64,000 nucleotides of DNA from Draconibacterium sp. (GCA_016705335.1 JADIYN010000029.1:30016-94015); one strand, 5' to 3'. Shown: positions 37,172 through 47,119, counted from the first letter of the stretch. The notes: generated by a model not told the origin, from the letters alone. A program made the numbers and translations.

Positions 37172-37945
37172 TTACAACGAATATTCTATTACTTTTTTTA
37201 CATTATCTTCATTTATTTCAAGTTGAAGTTTTGATGAACCAGGTTCTTTATTTTCAATGACTTCAACATTAATGTTGGGTTGTTTGCCCTGGTATGGAAC
37301 CACAATTGTTACAAACCTTACATTGGCATTTTCTTTTTCTTTCTTTATACGAAAACTAAAAGCCGGGCGCGGTTCTCTCTTTGTATATTCAAATGAAACC
37401 TGTCCTTTTTCCTCAATCAATTCCAATCCTTTTTGCTTTTGGGTTTGAACAAAAACATTCCAATCTTCCGAAAAATTTGAATGAACGGAAAACGAATCTT
37501 TGTTAAAAATGGCGTCACCAACTGCCAACTGAAAATGAATATCTATGTCGCCAGTGTCAGTTCCTTTGGCTTCATCAACAATTACAAAATATCTTTTATC
37601 GACAAAAAACACCGAACGACGATGCGCCAGGTTTTTATAGCTTTGGTTTTCAACAACCAGTAAATCCAGATTTTCACCGGGTTGCCAGAGTAGTAATTTT
37701 GGTGCGTACACAAGATTTTCGCCATTTAAAGTAAGCGTTTGATGTACTTTTGTCTGGCGGAACCATGCCCGGTTTTCAGGATCGCCACTATAAATATAAC
37801 TGCCGGCATCGGGCATTAAATTGCGGCCGCCTGCATACAATTCAAAAGTTCCATTGTCGGGCTGGCAGTGTCCGCCGCCATCGGGACCACATTTTAAAAC
37901 CAGAGAAATGACATTTTTATCCCAGGCACTTTTCATGGAATACAA
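37172..37945 (-). CDS. PL12-type heparin-sulfate lyase, C-terminal part
   Basis: Matches the heparinase III (PL12) beta-sandwich closely: GGGHCQPDNGTFEL (catalytic/metal His), LMPDAGSYIYSGDPENRAWF, RQTKVHQTLTLNGENL and NLAHRRSVFFVDKRYFVIVDE. Frame is lost near 37940, where the N-terminal piece ends. Confidence 0.86.
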   Translation of the reverse strand: MYSMKSAWDKNVISLVLKCGPDGGGHCQPDNGTFELYAGGRNLMPDAGSYIYSGDPENRAWFRQTKVHQTLTLNGENLVYAPKLLLWQPGENLDLLVVENQSYKNLAHRRSVFFVDKRYFVIVDEAKGTDTGDIDIHFQLAVGDAIFNKDSFSVHSNFSEDWNVFVQTQKQKGLELIEEKGQVSFEYTKREPRPAFSFRIKKEKENANVRFVTIVVPYQGKQPNINVEVIENKEPGSSKLQLEINEDNVKKVIEYSL

Positions 37946-39141
37946 TCCACTTTGTATAATGCAAATGCTGTTGAGTCGGGTTTTTTCCCTTTCTTTCCAT
38001 CAGTTGCAAGAAACAGAAAATCTTCTCTATTGAATTTTTCGGACCATTCCAAAAACCTATCGGAATACTGCCCCGGCAAACCTTTCCATGAATCGCCAAA
38101 CTGGGCGTTTGTTCCATCGGGATGACACAATTTCATTGGCACCTCGCACATCTTCTCAATTGTTTCGAGATATGATTTGGGAAATGAATTTTCCATGTTA
38201 TTCATTTTCGCCATTTCGTAAGTTCTCAAAAACCAGTTGATACAACCAATGTGATATCCCATCGCAAGTTCACGTTGTTGCCCATCAGGATAAACCTGAA
38301 GATTTATTTCATTGTTTAAGCGCCTGAAAGCTTCGTTCCTCCATTGCTCGGCATCCTTGAATTCAGGAAAAGTAATTGCAATAAAAGCCATTCCTTCGGC
38401 TTCCATTAATCCCCAGTTACTGCGGGTTGTATATTTTGTCATTAGAAAATCAGCGTGATTGAACATGCTGTTTAAAAATGCGACAAGAACTTCAGAGTTA
38501 AAATGAGGTGAGTTTACGAACTGGCAGAAAAGTGATGTCCAGCTGTAACCCCTAATTCCTGCCTCGATGGAACGCCATGCAAATTTATGATTTTCGTCGT
38601 TTGGATTTTTTTGGGTCCAATCAATGATTTGTTTGCACCATTCTTCTGCATACTTTTCTTCGTTGGTTTGAGTGTAAATTTTTCCCATTGCATTCCAGAA
38701 ATACATTCGGTTGAGTTGCCAAACCCACTCGTTATCAGGCACGGGACGAAAACTCCAGTCGATTTCCTTTCCGCAAAATTGCGACGGATAAGCAGGTTGA
38801 CCAACAAAAATATGCTCCAATGCGTCGTTGGCCCACTTTAAATCTTTTTCGGTTATAGTTTCTTTTTCGGTTTGCTGATTGGCAGGGTGTTTAATAGTTG
38901 TGCGGGTTTTGAAGTAGTTAAGTAGTTCTTTGGCTGCGACTTCCGGATTGTTTTGCGATTGTTTTACACTTACAAGTCCAGCTGAATTCAAATCAATTTT
39001 GGACAATAGTTTTTCTATTTCAGAGGTTTTGTTTGTTTGCTGTGCAACTCCATTTTCATTTATAAAAAATGAAAGTATAACAAGCAAAAAAAATGTTTTT
39101 CCGGCTATAAGTTTCATTATTAAGTTGGAGTTGGTTTTCAT
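37933..39141 (-). CDS. PL12-type heparin-sulfate lyase, N-terminal part
   Basis: ATG at 39141 precedes a signal (second Met at 39117: MKLIAGKTFFLLVILSFF). Heparinase III N-terminal repeats follow: FVGQPAYPSQFCGKEIDWSF, NDEWVWQLNRMYFWNAMGKIY, TTRSNWGLMEAEGMAFIA (active-site Asn), QVYPDGQQRELAMGYH (Tyr/His) and KLCHPDGTNAQFGDSW. The restored protein is about 655 residues, the family size. PL12 cuts heparan sulfate between glucosamine and uronate. It is the first lyase after SusD, behind a hairpin. Confidence 0.86.
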   Translation of the reverse strand: MKTNSNLIMKLIAGKTFFLLVILSFFINENGVAQQTNKTSEIEKLLSKIDLNSAGLVSVKQSQNNPEVAAKELLNYFKTRTTIKHPANQQTEKETITEKDLKWANDALEHIFVGQPAYPSQFCGKEIDWSFRPVPDNEWVWQLNRMYFWNAMGKIYTQTNEEKYAEEWCKQIIDWTQKNPNDENHKFAWRSIEAGIRGYSWTSLFCQFVNSPHFNSEVLVAFLNSMFNHADFLMTKYTTRSNWGLMEAEGMAFIAITFPEFKDAEQWRNEAFRRLNNEINLQVYPDGQQRELAMGYHIGCINWFLRTYEMAKMNNMENSFPKSYLETIEKMCEVPMKLCHPDGTNAQFGDSWKGLPGQYSDRFLEWSEKFNREDFLFLATDGKKGKKPDSTAFALYKVDCIP

Positions 39142-39258
39142 TATTAATTCAAATAGAGTCAATCAGGATGATTGGTTTAGTCATATAATAATTGTTCTTG
39201 CTCCGTTTTCATTTGATAAAGGTTTAACTTTATCCACAACGCAAGCATAAAGAGAAAA

Positions 39259-39292
39259 CAAAGCCGTAATTAACTGAATAATTACGGCTTTG
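39259..39292 (-). terminator. Perfect 14-bp hairpin after susD (terminator or processing site)
   Basis: CAAAGCCGTAATTA (39259-39272) pairs perfectly with TAATTACGGCTTTG (39279-39292); six-base loop. On the minus strand the stem is followed by TTTTC. It sits between susD and the lyase genes, where partial termination would raise SusCD over the enzymes. Confidence 0.7.
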
Positions 39293-39341
39293 AAATTGGT
39301 TCAAAAACGATATTTATTCATTATCGTTTTTTCAAATGAAC

Positions 39342-41129
39342 TTAATTTCCCCATCCCGGATTCTGACCTAAAGCTGGGTTTTGTGAAATTGAATTAATTG
39401 GTATAGGCCACAAATAGTGTTTAGCCTCATCAAACTTAGGATTGGCATAATCAGTACCTTGATACACATCGAGGTATGGCACTCCATCCAAAGTAGCTGT
39501 TTTGATTGTAGCTTTCTTATCTGGGTCAAACCTGCTTTGATTAGCTGCATCCCAACGCATTCCGTATGATTTAACTTCCAGTTTTTTACCCAGTTTCCAA
39601 CGTCTCAGGTCATCATAACGAAAACCTTCCATAAAGAGTTCAATACGACGTTCACGGCGAATTTCAACAATATTTGATGAAACACCCCAGCTTGCATAAC
39701 GTGGATCCATTTGAGGGTTCAGCATCAAACTTGGCATTCCAACACGTGCACGCAATTTATTTACCGTCATATCCAAATCGGCCTGGGTTAAAGTTCCCAA
39801 TTCTGCTACTGCTTCGGCATAATTCAGCATAGCCTCGGCTAAACGAAGTGTTATGGCAGGAGAAGTTGAAACATTATAAGCTGCTGATGCTGCAACATTT
39901 TCATATACCTTAATGATATGATAACCGGTTGTTGAATTTCTACCACCAACCTGACCTCTGATTCTCGGATAAGTGTAGGTATTATAGGGATGATTCCCAT
40001 AGGTGTAATAAGGTTGATCTTCCGGGTGAAGAATGGTCTGTCTTAAACGCGGATCACGATTTTCAAAAATGTTTTCAAAAACTTCATCACCCTTATAAAG
40101 TGGAGAAAGTGAAATTGGGAGACCGTCAGTGCAAAGATAATCTTCAACTGCATCTTTTGTTGCTCCGCCTACATATCCGGCATGATAACTTTGGAAATGA
40201 TTTGTTTCAACGCCCGTTGCATATTTACGCCAGTATATTACTTCGGGGTTGCCAGAGAGATCTAATGCACGATGTGTAAAATTATAGGCATGAGCCAAAT
40301 CTGAACTTGTGTATAATTTATAAGGGCCAGTTTCTATGAGTAACTTTGCAGCGCTGGCTGCTTCGGTGAGCCATTTATTAGCATCGGCAACTCCATGATA
40401 TTTACGCCATGTACCTTCGAAAAGACAAACCCTTGATTTTACAGCTAATGCAACCCACTTGTTGAAGCGACCGGGATCTCCTTCTACTTTCTGAGCTGAT
40501 GGTAAATTATCGCAGGCAAAATTCAAATCCAGCAATACTTTTTCCATAACATCTGCACGTGGAGTTCTTGGAGAATCTAATTCCGGTGAATCGATTTGCA
40601 ATTCATGATCCACCCATGTTACATCACCAAATTTCTGAACTTTATCGGCATAAAACCAACCACGGAACAAACGGGCTTCGCCAATATATTTATTACGGAC
40701 CGCATCTGTAACTTGAGCTTTTGCATAATTATCCATCCCAACATTTATAGCGCGTAAAAAATTCCAGCCGCGCCAGCCAAAATCCTGTGCATCATTTGGA
40801 ACCTGGTGAATACCAGCCCTTACAGTTGCAAATCTAAGACCACGTGGTTCGATTGGCGCTGTATTGTCAGAATAACCGTCAAGATATTCATAACCTGCCC
40901 ACTGGCTGTCGAAACCATTGTGGTGGCCCATCATAATGGTAACATTAATATCATCTTTAGCCATATTGTACAACCCGTTATTATACACTTTCAGGTCGTT
41001 TTCGGTATTCCAGAAAGTTTCATTGATAATTGCATCCAATGGTTGCCTTTCCAGGAATTCATCGTTGCAACTTACCATTAAGAGGGTTGCAAAAACTATA
41101 AAACTGATTTTTAAAATATTCTTTTTCAT
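39342..41129 (-). CDS. SusD/RagB-like surface glycan-binding lipoprotein
   Basis: Intact, 595 residues. Lipobox in FIVFATLLMVSC (Cys 21). SusD motifs: DEFLERQPLDAIINETFWNTENDLKVYNNGLY near the N-terminus, TPR-like helices (NKYIGEARLFRGWFYADKV), and the C-terminal EIRRERRIELFMEGFRYDDLRRWK with PIPINSISQNPALGQNPGW. It forms a lid on the SusC channel and captures oligosaccharides. It follows susC by 20 bases. The length and the gap-rich middle match uronate-glycan PUL SusDs only loosely, so specificity is not assigned. Confidence 0.94.
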   Translation of the reverse strand: MKKNILKISFIVFATLLMVSCNDEFLERQPLDAIINETFWNTENDLKVYNNGLYNMAKDDINVTIMMGHHNGFDSQWAGYEYLDGYSDNTAPIEPRGLRFATVRAGIHQVPNDAQDFGWRGWNFLRAINVGMDNYAKAQVTDAVRNKYIGEARLFRGWFYADKVQKFGDVTWVDHELQIDSPELDSPRTPRADVMEKVLLDLNFACDNLPSAQKVEGDPGRFNKWVALAVKSRVCLFEGTWRKYHGVADANKWLTEAASAAKLLIETGPYKLYTSSDLAHAYNFTHRALDLSGNPEVIYWRKYATGVETNHFQSYHAGYVGGATKDAVEDYLCTDGLPISLSPLYKGDEVFENIFENRDPRLRQTILHPEDQPYYTYGNHPYNTYTYPRIRGQVGGRNSTTGYHIIKVYENVAASAAYNVSTSPAITLRLAEAMLNYAEAVAELGTLTQADLDMTVNKLRARVGMPSLMLNPQMDPRYASWGVSSNIVEIRRERRIELFMEGFRYDDLRRWKLGKKLEVKSYGMRWDAANQSRFDPDKKATIKTATLDGVPYLDVYQGTDYANPKFDEAKHYLWPIPINSISQNPALGQNPGWGN

Positions 41130-41149
41130 TGTATTTCCATTTTAATTGA

Positions 41150-42250
41150 TTAGAATGATACTTTCACACCCAACGAAAATGTACGCTGGAAATAATATTC
41201 CTGGGTCAAATCGTTACGTTCCAAACCTGTATTGTTGTTATATTCAACTTCAGGATCGAGCGGTTTATGCATTTTTGTAGCCTCCCAAAGGTTCTGACCT
41301 GCAAAGTAAACAGATGCACTACTCAAACCAATTTTACTAATCCAACCAGTAGGCAGATTGTAGTTTAATGTCAGGTTTTTAAGCCTGATATAAGCGCCGT
41401 TTTGTACATAACGTGATTGTGGATGAATATTCTTTTTTGTATTTGTACCAATTGTTGGCGCTGCAAAATATGCATCGCGATTGTCTTCGCTCCACGATTC
41501 CGTAATATAGTAATTCTCTACATGACCGGCATTGTATGGATAAAATGCCTTCCAGTTTCCATTTTCAGGAAGATAATCACGGAACAAACCCTGGAAGAAA
41601 ACGTTCAGTGTCCAGTTTTTATAACTTAAATCAGGGTTGATACCATAAGAAAAATGTGGATTGCTGTATCCAATAATCTGGCGATCGCCCGGATCGGCAA
41701 GTGTATTACTTCCCGGGTTAATTTTTTTATCACCATTCAAATCTTTATACATGATATCACCTGCACGCCAGTTGGCTCCCAAATTTGCCTGATCAGCGTG
41801 TGCGGCAACCTCGCTGTCTTCCTGGAAAATTCCTTCCGTAACATATCCCCAGATTTCACCAAGAACCTGCCCTTCGTAAAATTCGTTTAATGAACCGGTT
41901 GGGTTATTGTATTTCGTAATTTTTGCTTCATTGTCTGATAAAGCCAGGTTAATACCATATCTCCAATCTTTTCCAATAACATCATGCCAGGTTGCAGAAA
42001 GTTCCCATCCAGTTGTGCGAAGGTCAGCTGCGTTTGCCTGCGGAGCAGTTGTCCCAAGCAGTTCAGGCAATGTTACATTTGTAAGCATATCCTTTGTATC
42101 CCTTGTGAAGGCATCAAAAGAAAAATCGAGTCTTTGATTCAATGTTGTAATATCAAGCCCAATATTTTTTGACACAACAGTTTCCCAGGTCAAACTTGGA
42201 CTAACCAAACCGGCTTCAGCAACATAAGTTGTTTTGTTTGAACCTGTCAT
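41150..42250 (-). CDS. SusC-like TonB-dependent transporter, C-terminal part (after in-frame stop)
   Basis: The last third of the beta-barrel: SPSLTWETVVSKNIGLDI, FFQGLFRDYLPENG and a C-terminal strand ending FSLGVKVSF with terminal Phe, as needed for barrel assembly. It is in the same frame as the N-terminal part; only NYI and one TAA separate the two. Confidence 0.92.
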   Translation of the reverse strand: MTGSNKTTYVAEAGLVSPSLTWETVVSKNIGLDITTLNQRLDFSFDAFTRDTKDMLTNVTLPELLGTTAPQANAADLRTTGWELSATWHDVIGKDWRYGINLALSDNEAKITKYNNPTGSLNEFYEGQVLGEIWGYVTEGIFQEDSEVAAHADQANLGANWRAGDIMYKDLNGDKKINPGSNTLADPGDRQIIGYSNPHFSYGINPDLSYKNWTLNVFFQGLFRDYLPENGNWKAFYPYNAGHVENYYITESWSEDNRDAYFAAPTIGTNTKKNIHPQSRYVQNGAYIRLKNLTLNYNLPTGWISKIGLSSASVYFAGQNLWEATKMHKPLDPEVEYNNNTGLERNDLTQEYYFQRTFSLGVKVSF

Positions 42251-42259
42251 GATGTAGTT

Positions 42260-44371
42260 TTACTGGCCAATTCCCATTGTTGCAATATATGGATAATAAC
42301 TGTTTAACTGCTGGTTACCAAGTTCGCCATACGAAGCACGTAGTTTTAGGTTGTCGAGCCAGCTGCTTGTTCCAGCCATAAAGCTTTCGTTTGAAATCCT
42401 CCAGCCCAATGAAACCGATGGAAAAAATCCAAAACGGCTATCGGTTGGGAAACGCGATGTTCCATCATAACGACCATTGGCTTCAAGCAAGTATTTATCC
42501 TTGTAGGAATAATTTAAACGGTAAAAAACTCCACGCAATGAAATATCATTCATAATTGGTTTTGTTGAGTCATCAAAACCCGAAGTGTTCTGCGGACCAA
42601 CTGTAGCAATAATATTGGTAACCAGCGGTGTAATCAATTGTCTTGCCTGAGCAGAAACCCTTGAATTCATTCCCCATTCCTGGTTAAAACCAACCATTGC
42701 TTTTATATAATGATCCGGAAACTGATCAACAGTATATTCCGCATAGGTATTGAATGCATAATATTGTGAACGGTTAACCAGATTAAGAATATAATCGTCG
42801 CCACTTAAGCCATTGTTTACAGGATTGGCCTCCTTCAGATTTTGAGTAAACAGTACATTAACTTTTGAAGCGACATCCTGACTTTCACGCCAGTAGGTAC
42901 GGTATGAGAAATCACCTTTGATTAATAAACCTTTTAAAGGAGTTAAGTTAACACCTTGTGTAAACCAGGTGTCATTTGTAGTAAATGTTTCACGTCCGCC
43001 CTGTTCAAGGTACGGAAGAAAACTAACTGCTCCGTAGCCCATACCAATATACTGTGCAAACTGATCGTGGTCGCCAGGTTCAAGATAATATGGTAAATCG
43101 GGGAAATAAAGAGGTTCAATTGGTTTTTTACGGGCCGAAGTATTAATATTTACGTCCCAGTTATAAAAGTGGGGTTTATCACTTACCTGTGAATTGAAAA
43201 TAATTTTTTCCTCTAAAGTCAACCAGTTGTTGATTTTAAAATCGGCTTTCATTAAAACATTGAATCTTTCGTATTTTTCATTTTTATCCTTATTTTTCAG
43301 ATAACCATCTTTAGTTAGATAGCCCAAGGAAACATAATAGTTAGCTTTTTCTGAAGAACCTGAAATGTTCATATCGTATTTTTGCTGCGGTGCAAATTCG
43401 GTAATCAATTCATTCTGATAGTTGTTAAAACCATAGAATCGTAGTTCACCATTATACACTCCCCATGCATTTTCATCTGTTGGATTTTCGCTCCATTTTT
43501 TTGTTCCATCCACATAATCCTGGTCGTATGGATTTGTACCACTGGTCCTGAAATTGGCTTTATTCCACTCGGTCACAAATGTGTATGGATCTGTTACAGC
43601 ATCAATCAGAAAAATAGGTTTCGAAATTGATTGTTCAGTACTAAAAGTAACATTTACTTTTCCGGTTTTACCTTTTTTAGTTTCAACAAAAATAACTCCG
43701 AATGCAGCCCTTGCACCATAAACAGCGCCTGCTGCGGCATCTTTCAAAACTGTAACACTGGCAATATCTCCCGGATTCAGCCTTTCCAAATCCATTGGTA
43801 CACCATCAACCAAAATCAACGGACTACCACCATTAATTGACTCAAACCCACGAACGTTAAAGTTTGCTGAAGAAGTTGGGTCACCATTCTGGAAAGTAAT
43901 GTTAAGGTTGGGAATTACACCCTGTAAACCCTGTCCGGCTGAAACAATTGGGCGGTTATCCAATCTTTCGGAGGTTGCCATGCCAACTGCACCGGTAAGG
44001 TTTGCTTTCTTTTGCGTACCGTAACCTATGGCGACAACTTCATCCAATCCAATAGATGATGGAACAAGTGTTACATTGAAAGTCGTCTGATTTCCTACTG
44101 TAATTTCCTGAGGTTCAAAACCCACAAAAGAAAACAGCAACACTGTTTCTGAACTCACACCGGACAATGAGAAATCCCCATCAATTCCAGTTGCTACTCC
44201 CGTGGTTGTACCCTTCATAACTACCGAAACACCAGGCAGTGGGACTCCCCCATCGTCTTTAACTATTCCCGTTACCGTTTTTTGGGCATAAGCTCCCAAA
44301 CTCACAGCAACGAAAAAGAAACACATCATAAAAAAGCGGGTTGCTCTTTTAATTCCATTTTTGTTTTTCAT
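42260..44371 (-). CDS. SusC-like TonB-dependent transporter, N-terminal part
   Basis: Signal (MMCFFFVAVSLGAYAQ), then a carboxypeptidase-like domain (VTGIVKDDGGVPLPGVSVVMKGTT), the plug with DEVVAIGYGTQKKANLTGAVG and VDGVPMDLERLNPGDIASV, and barrel strands. It imports oligosaccharides through the outer membrane with TonB energy, partnered by SusD. The frame ends TMGIGQ then TAA (42262-42260), yet homology resumes at once (NYIMTGSN). Full length would be 1073 codons, the family size. Confidence 0.93.
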   Translation of the reverse strand: MKNKNGIKRATRFFMMCFFFVAVSLGAYAQKTVTGIVKDDGGVPLPGVSVVMKGTTTGVATGIDGDFSLSGVSSETVLLFSFVGFEPQEITVGNQTTFNVTLVPSSIGLDEVVAIGYGTQKKANLTGAVGMATSERLDNRPIVSAGQGLQGVIPNLNITFQNGDPTSSANFNVRGFESINGGSPLILVDGVPMDLERLNPGDIASVTVLKDAAAGAVYGARAAFGVIFVETKKGKTGKVNVTFSTEQSISKPIFLIDAVTDPYTFVTEWNKANFRTSGTNPYDQDYVDGTKKWSENPTDENAWGVYNGELRFYGFNNYQNELITEFAPQQKYDMNISGSSEKANYYVSLGYLTKDGYLKNKDKNEKYERFNVLMKADFKINNWLTLEEKIIFNSQVSDKPHFYNWDVNINTSARKKPIEPLYFPDLPYYLEPGDHDQFAQYIGMGYGAVSFLPYLEQGGRETFTTNDTWFTQGVNLTPLKGLLIKGDFSYRTYWRESQDVASKVNVLFTQNLKEANPVNNGLSGDDYILNLVNRSQYYAFNTYAEYTVDQFPDHYIKAMVGFNQEWGMNSRVSAQARQLITPLVTNIIATVGPQNTSGFDDSTKPIMNDISLRGVFYRLNYSYKDKYLLEANGRYDGTSRFPTDSRFGFFPSVSLGWRISNESFMAGTSSWLDNLKLRASYGELGNQQLNSYYPYIATMGIGQ

Positions 44372-44448
44372 AAAAAAATAGTTTTAGGTAAATAATTAAT
44401 AATAAATGTTTAGTAAAATGTTGTATAGTTGGTTTAAGTATTTTTCAT

Positions 44449-45633
44449 CTATTCATTTTTTTCCATATTTTTCTTTTTAATGATTGATTCCAAAAAGTAA
44501 TAATCAGCATAAACCAAGGGGACATCTATTTCTGATCCACCGGGCAAATGCCCTGTTGAATGTTTCAATAAAAAACCTTGTTTTTCTTGGACAGTTGCCA
44601 GAAATTCGGGCGAAGACAAAGTATCGAATAACCGACCTGCAACTTCTTTATACTCATTTCCATTGTTTGAATAGGTACTTAATTCGTAAAGGGCAGAGAC
44701 AATAATTGCTGCCGCTGAAGCATCATATGGTTCATTTGGGATATTTGGCGCGTTAAAATCCCAGTATGGAATTTGTCCTTCTTTTATCCCTTTTTGATTT
44801 AAAATAAATTCGGCTATTTTTTCGGCCTGAACCAAAAATTCCTCCATTCCGGTTTCGCGGTACATCATTGTAAAACCATAAAGTCCCCATGCCTGCCCTC
44901 GTGCCCAGGCACTTTCATCTGAATATCCCTGGTGTGTATTCCGGTTTTCGACTTCGCCTGTTTCAGGGTTATAGTCAATTACGTGGTATGACGAATTATC
45001 ATCACGGAAATGGTTTTTTGAAGTAGTTTGTGCATGTGAAATGGCAATTTGCCTAAGTGTGTCATTTCCTGTTTCTTTTGCTGCCCACATCAACATTTCG
45101 AGGTTCATCATATTATCGATAATCACCGGAAAGTCCCATTTGTCGGCATTGTGATCCCATGAACGGATGCAGCCAACATTTGGATTGAACCTCGTTGCCA
45201 AAGTTTTTGCTGATTGAATGACAACATTTTTATAAGTTTCGTTTCCGGTAAACTGATATGCTTTTCCAAAACTGTTGAACATTTTGAAACCTAGATCGTG
45301 AGTGCCGCCATCCCATTGTTCCTGCTCAAGTGGTAATGTATATTCAATTGCTCTTTCTTTCCATTTTTCATCACCAGTCAAATCGTAAACCATCCATAAA
45401 TTACCGGCAAAAAAACCACTGGTCCAGTCGCGGGCACGAACCAGTTTTAATTTATCATTTTCCGTTGTACGCGGAGCAACTAAAACACTGTCTTTAAACT
45501 GATCAGCAAGTTGAACTGCATACTCCATTTGTTGAGAAACGAGAGAAATAATATCGGGCTTTGTTTCCTGTTTATTTTGATTGGAACAACCAAAACTTAA
45601 TAGTGCAATTACAATAACAATAAGTCTAAGCAT
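44449..45633 (-). CDS. GH88 unsaturated glucuronyl hydrolase, first gene of the PUL
   Basis: Intact, 394 residues with a lipobox (IVIALLSFGC). GH88 blocks: RDWTSGFFAGNLWMVYDLTGDEKW, GTHDLGFKMFNSFGKA and PVIIDNMMNLEML, then DESAWARGQAWGLYGFTMMYRETG. About half identical by eye to the GH88 at 23345, so the two are paralogues in one locus. It removes unsaturated uronate from lyase products. It is 78 bases upstream of susC, so in the same transcript. Confidence 0.92.
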   Translation of the reverse strand: MLRLIVIVIALLSFGCSNQNKQETKPDIISLVSQQMEYAVQLADQFKDSVLVAPRTTENDKLKLVRARDWTSGFFAGNLWMVYDLTGDEKWKERAIEYTLPLEQEQWDGGTHDLGFKMFNSFGKAYQFTGNETYKNVVIQSAKTLATRFNPNVGCIRSWDHNADKWDFPVIIDNMMNLEMLMWAAKETGNDTLRQIAISHAQTTSKNHFRDDNSSYHVIDYNPETGEVENRNTHQGYSDESAWARGQAWGLYGFTMMYRETGMEEFLVQAEKIAEFILNQKGIKEGQIPYWDFNAPNIPNEPYDASAAAIIVSALYELSTYSNNGNEYKEVAGRLFDTLSSPEFLATVQEKQGFLLKHSTGHLPGGSEIDVPLVYADYYFLESIIKKKNMEKNE

Positions 45634-46042
45634 AAATACATTAGTTTTATTTGTTTTCGAAAACCCCCGATTAAACGTTTTCTGTAACTCAGGTACAGAA
45701 TTCAGTTCATATTTTAAAACAGGATATTAAAAAGTGATAGCGAATAAAATTTACTTAAAATACAATCACCTATTTACCAGCTTCTTATCCCATTCCCAAA
45801 ACAGAAGCAATCGATTGCATGAAAATAGATAAAAAATGATATATATCAAACTTTTATAGTTAAATATCAAATTTTTTATTTTTCCTGTTTAAAACTAATT
45901 GGAACTAAAAAGTTTCAATTTGAAATGTAAATTGCTAATTTTCTGCGAATTGAAAAAAAAAGGAAGAAATCCTCCCGACTAAGTTTTTTATATTTTTTTT
46001 TCTTATTAAACGCTGTCAGGTCGGTTGGACGCTGACAGATTC
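45634..46042. other. Intergenic region upstream of the PUL
   Basis: About 410 AT-rich bases. The left part should hold the promoter for GH88-susCD on the minus strand; I see no unambiguous -33/-7 pair. Near 46013-46038, CTGTCAGGTC and GGAC(G)CTGACAG form a stem with one bulge that probably ends buk transcription. No gene seen. Confidence 0.45.
46013..46038 (-). terminator. Probable terminator of ptb-buk
   Basis: On the minus strand CTGTCAG(C)GTC pairs with GACCTGACAG around CAACC, just after the buk stop. No strong T run follows directly, so termination efficiency is uncertain. Confidence 0.45.
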
Positions 46043-47116
46043 TCAACCCAAATATTCTTTCACAACCTCTTCGCCACGTGCAACCCGGAGAGCATTCATG
46101 GCTAGGGACTCCAATTCATCTTCACCAGGATAAGTATAAACCGGTGCGATAAAACCAGCGCTTTTATTAATGTACTCTTCCAGGTTTTTGTTATAGGCAA
46201 GTCCACCGGTCAACAAAATAGCGTCAACCTTTCCTTTAAGCGCAGTGGCCATTTCGCCAATTATTTTTGCAGTTTGGTAAAAAAGTGCTTCCTGAATGAA
46301 AGCTGCATTATCATCGCCTGTTTTAGCCCGGTCTTCTATTTCTTTGGCGTTGTTGGTGCCGAGGTAACTTACATAACCGCCCTCTCCCAAAACCATTCTG
46401 TCTATTTCAGCTTTCGAATATTTCCCGCTGAAACAAATATCTATTAATTGTGCCGCAGGCAAAGTTCCGGAGCGTTCGGGACTAAAAGGGCCTTCACCGT
46501 TCAAGGCATTGTTTACGTCAATCACCCGTCCATTTTTGTGCGCACCTACTGAAATTCCGCCACCCAGATGAGCAACAATCAAGCGCATTTCATCGTATTT
46601 TTTGCCCATAATTCCTGCATGTTTCCGGGCCGTTGCTTTTTGATTAAGTGCATGAAAAATAGAAAGGCGTGTAAAATGTTTATTGCCGGAAATACGTGCA
46701 ATTTCTTCAAGTTCGTCGGTTACAACCGGATCGGCAATAAAAGCCCGGGCATTTGGTATTTGCAACGAAATGAAATCGGCCAGCAAAGGGCCGAGATTAC
46801 TGGCATGTTGTCCCAACACCCCTTCCCGAACATGTTTCAACATTAAATGATTTACACGATAAACTCCAGACTCAACCGGATATGTCAACCCTCCCCTGCC
46901 GATAATATATTTTATTGAATCGACTTCGATACCTTCATCAACAAGGGCATCAATGATTAATCCTTTCCTGAAATCGAACTGGTCGATAATATTTTCATAG
47001 AGGATCAAATCATCGAGTGAATGACGGATTGTTTTTTTCAATACACATTTTTCGTCGAAATAAACGGCAAATTTTGTTGAGGTTGAACCGGGATTTATGG
47101 CCAGAATTTTATGCAT
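46043..47116 (-). CDS. buk: Butyrate kinase
   Basis: Intact, 357 residues, ASKHA fold. Motifs: ILAINPGSTSTKFAVY (phosphate 1), GGLTYPVESGVY, HASNLGPLLAD, the adenosine block AHLGGGISVGAHKNGRVIDVNNALNGEGPFSPERSG and LLTGGLAYNK. It makes ATP from butyryl-phosphate, or phosphorylates butyrate or branched short acids. The gene starts 3 bases after ptb ends, a fixed pair in fermenters. Branched-chain acids may be the real substrate; the sequence cannot tell. Confidence 0.94.
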   Translation of the reverse strand: MHKILAINPGSTSTKFAVYFDEKCVLKKTIRHSLDDLILYENIIDQFDFRKGLIIDALVDEGIEVDSIKYIIGRGGLTYPVESGVYRVNHLMLKHVREGVLGQHASNLGPLLADFISLQIPNARAFIADPVVTDELEEIARISGNKHFTRLSIFHALNQKATARKHAGIMGKKYDEMRLIVAHLGGGISVGAHKNGRVIDVNNALNGEGPFSPERSGTLPAAQLIDICFSGKYSKAEIDRMVLGEGGYVSYLGTNNAKEIEDRAKTGDDNAAFIQEALFYQTAKIIGEMATALKGKVDAILLTGGLAYNKNLEEYINKSAGFIAPVYTYPGEDELESLAMNALRVARGEEVVKEYLG

Positions 47117-47119
47117 TGT

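Noticed and set aside
41150..44371. Two separate SusC proteins
   Set aside because: The pieces are in one frame, separated by one stop, and together give one normal-length transporter.
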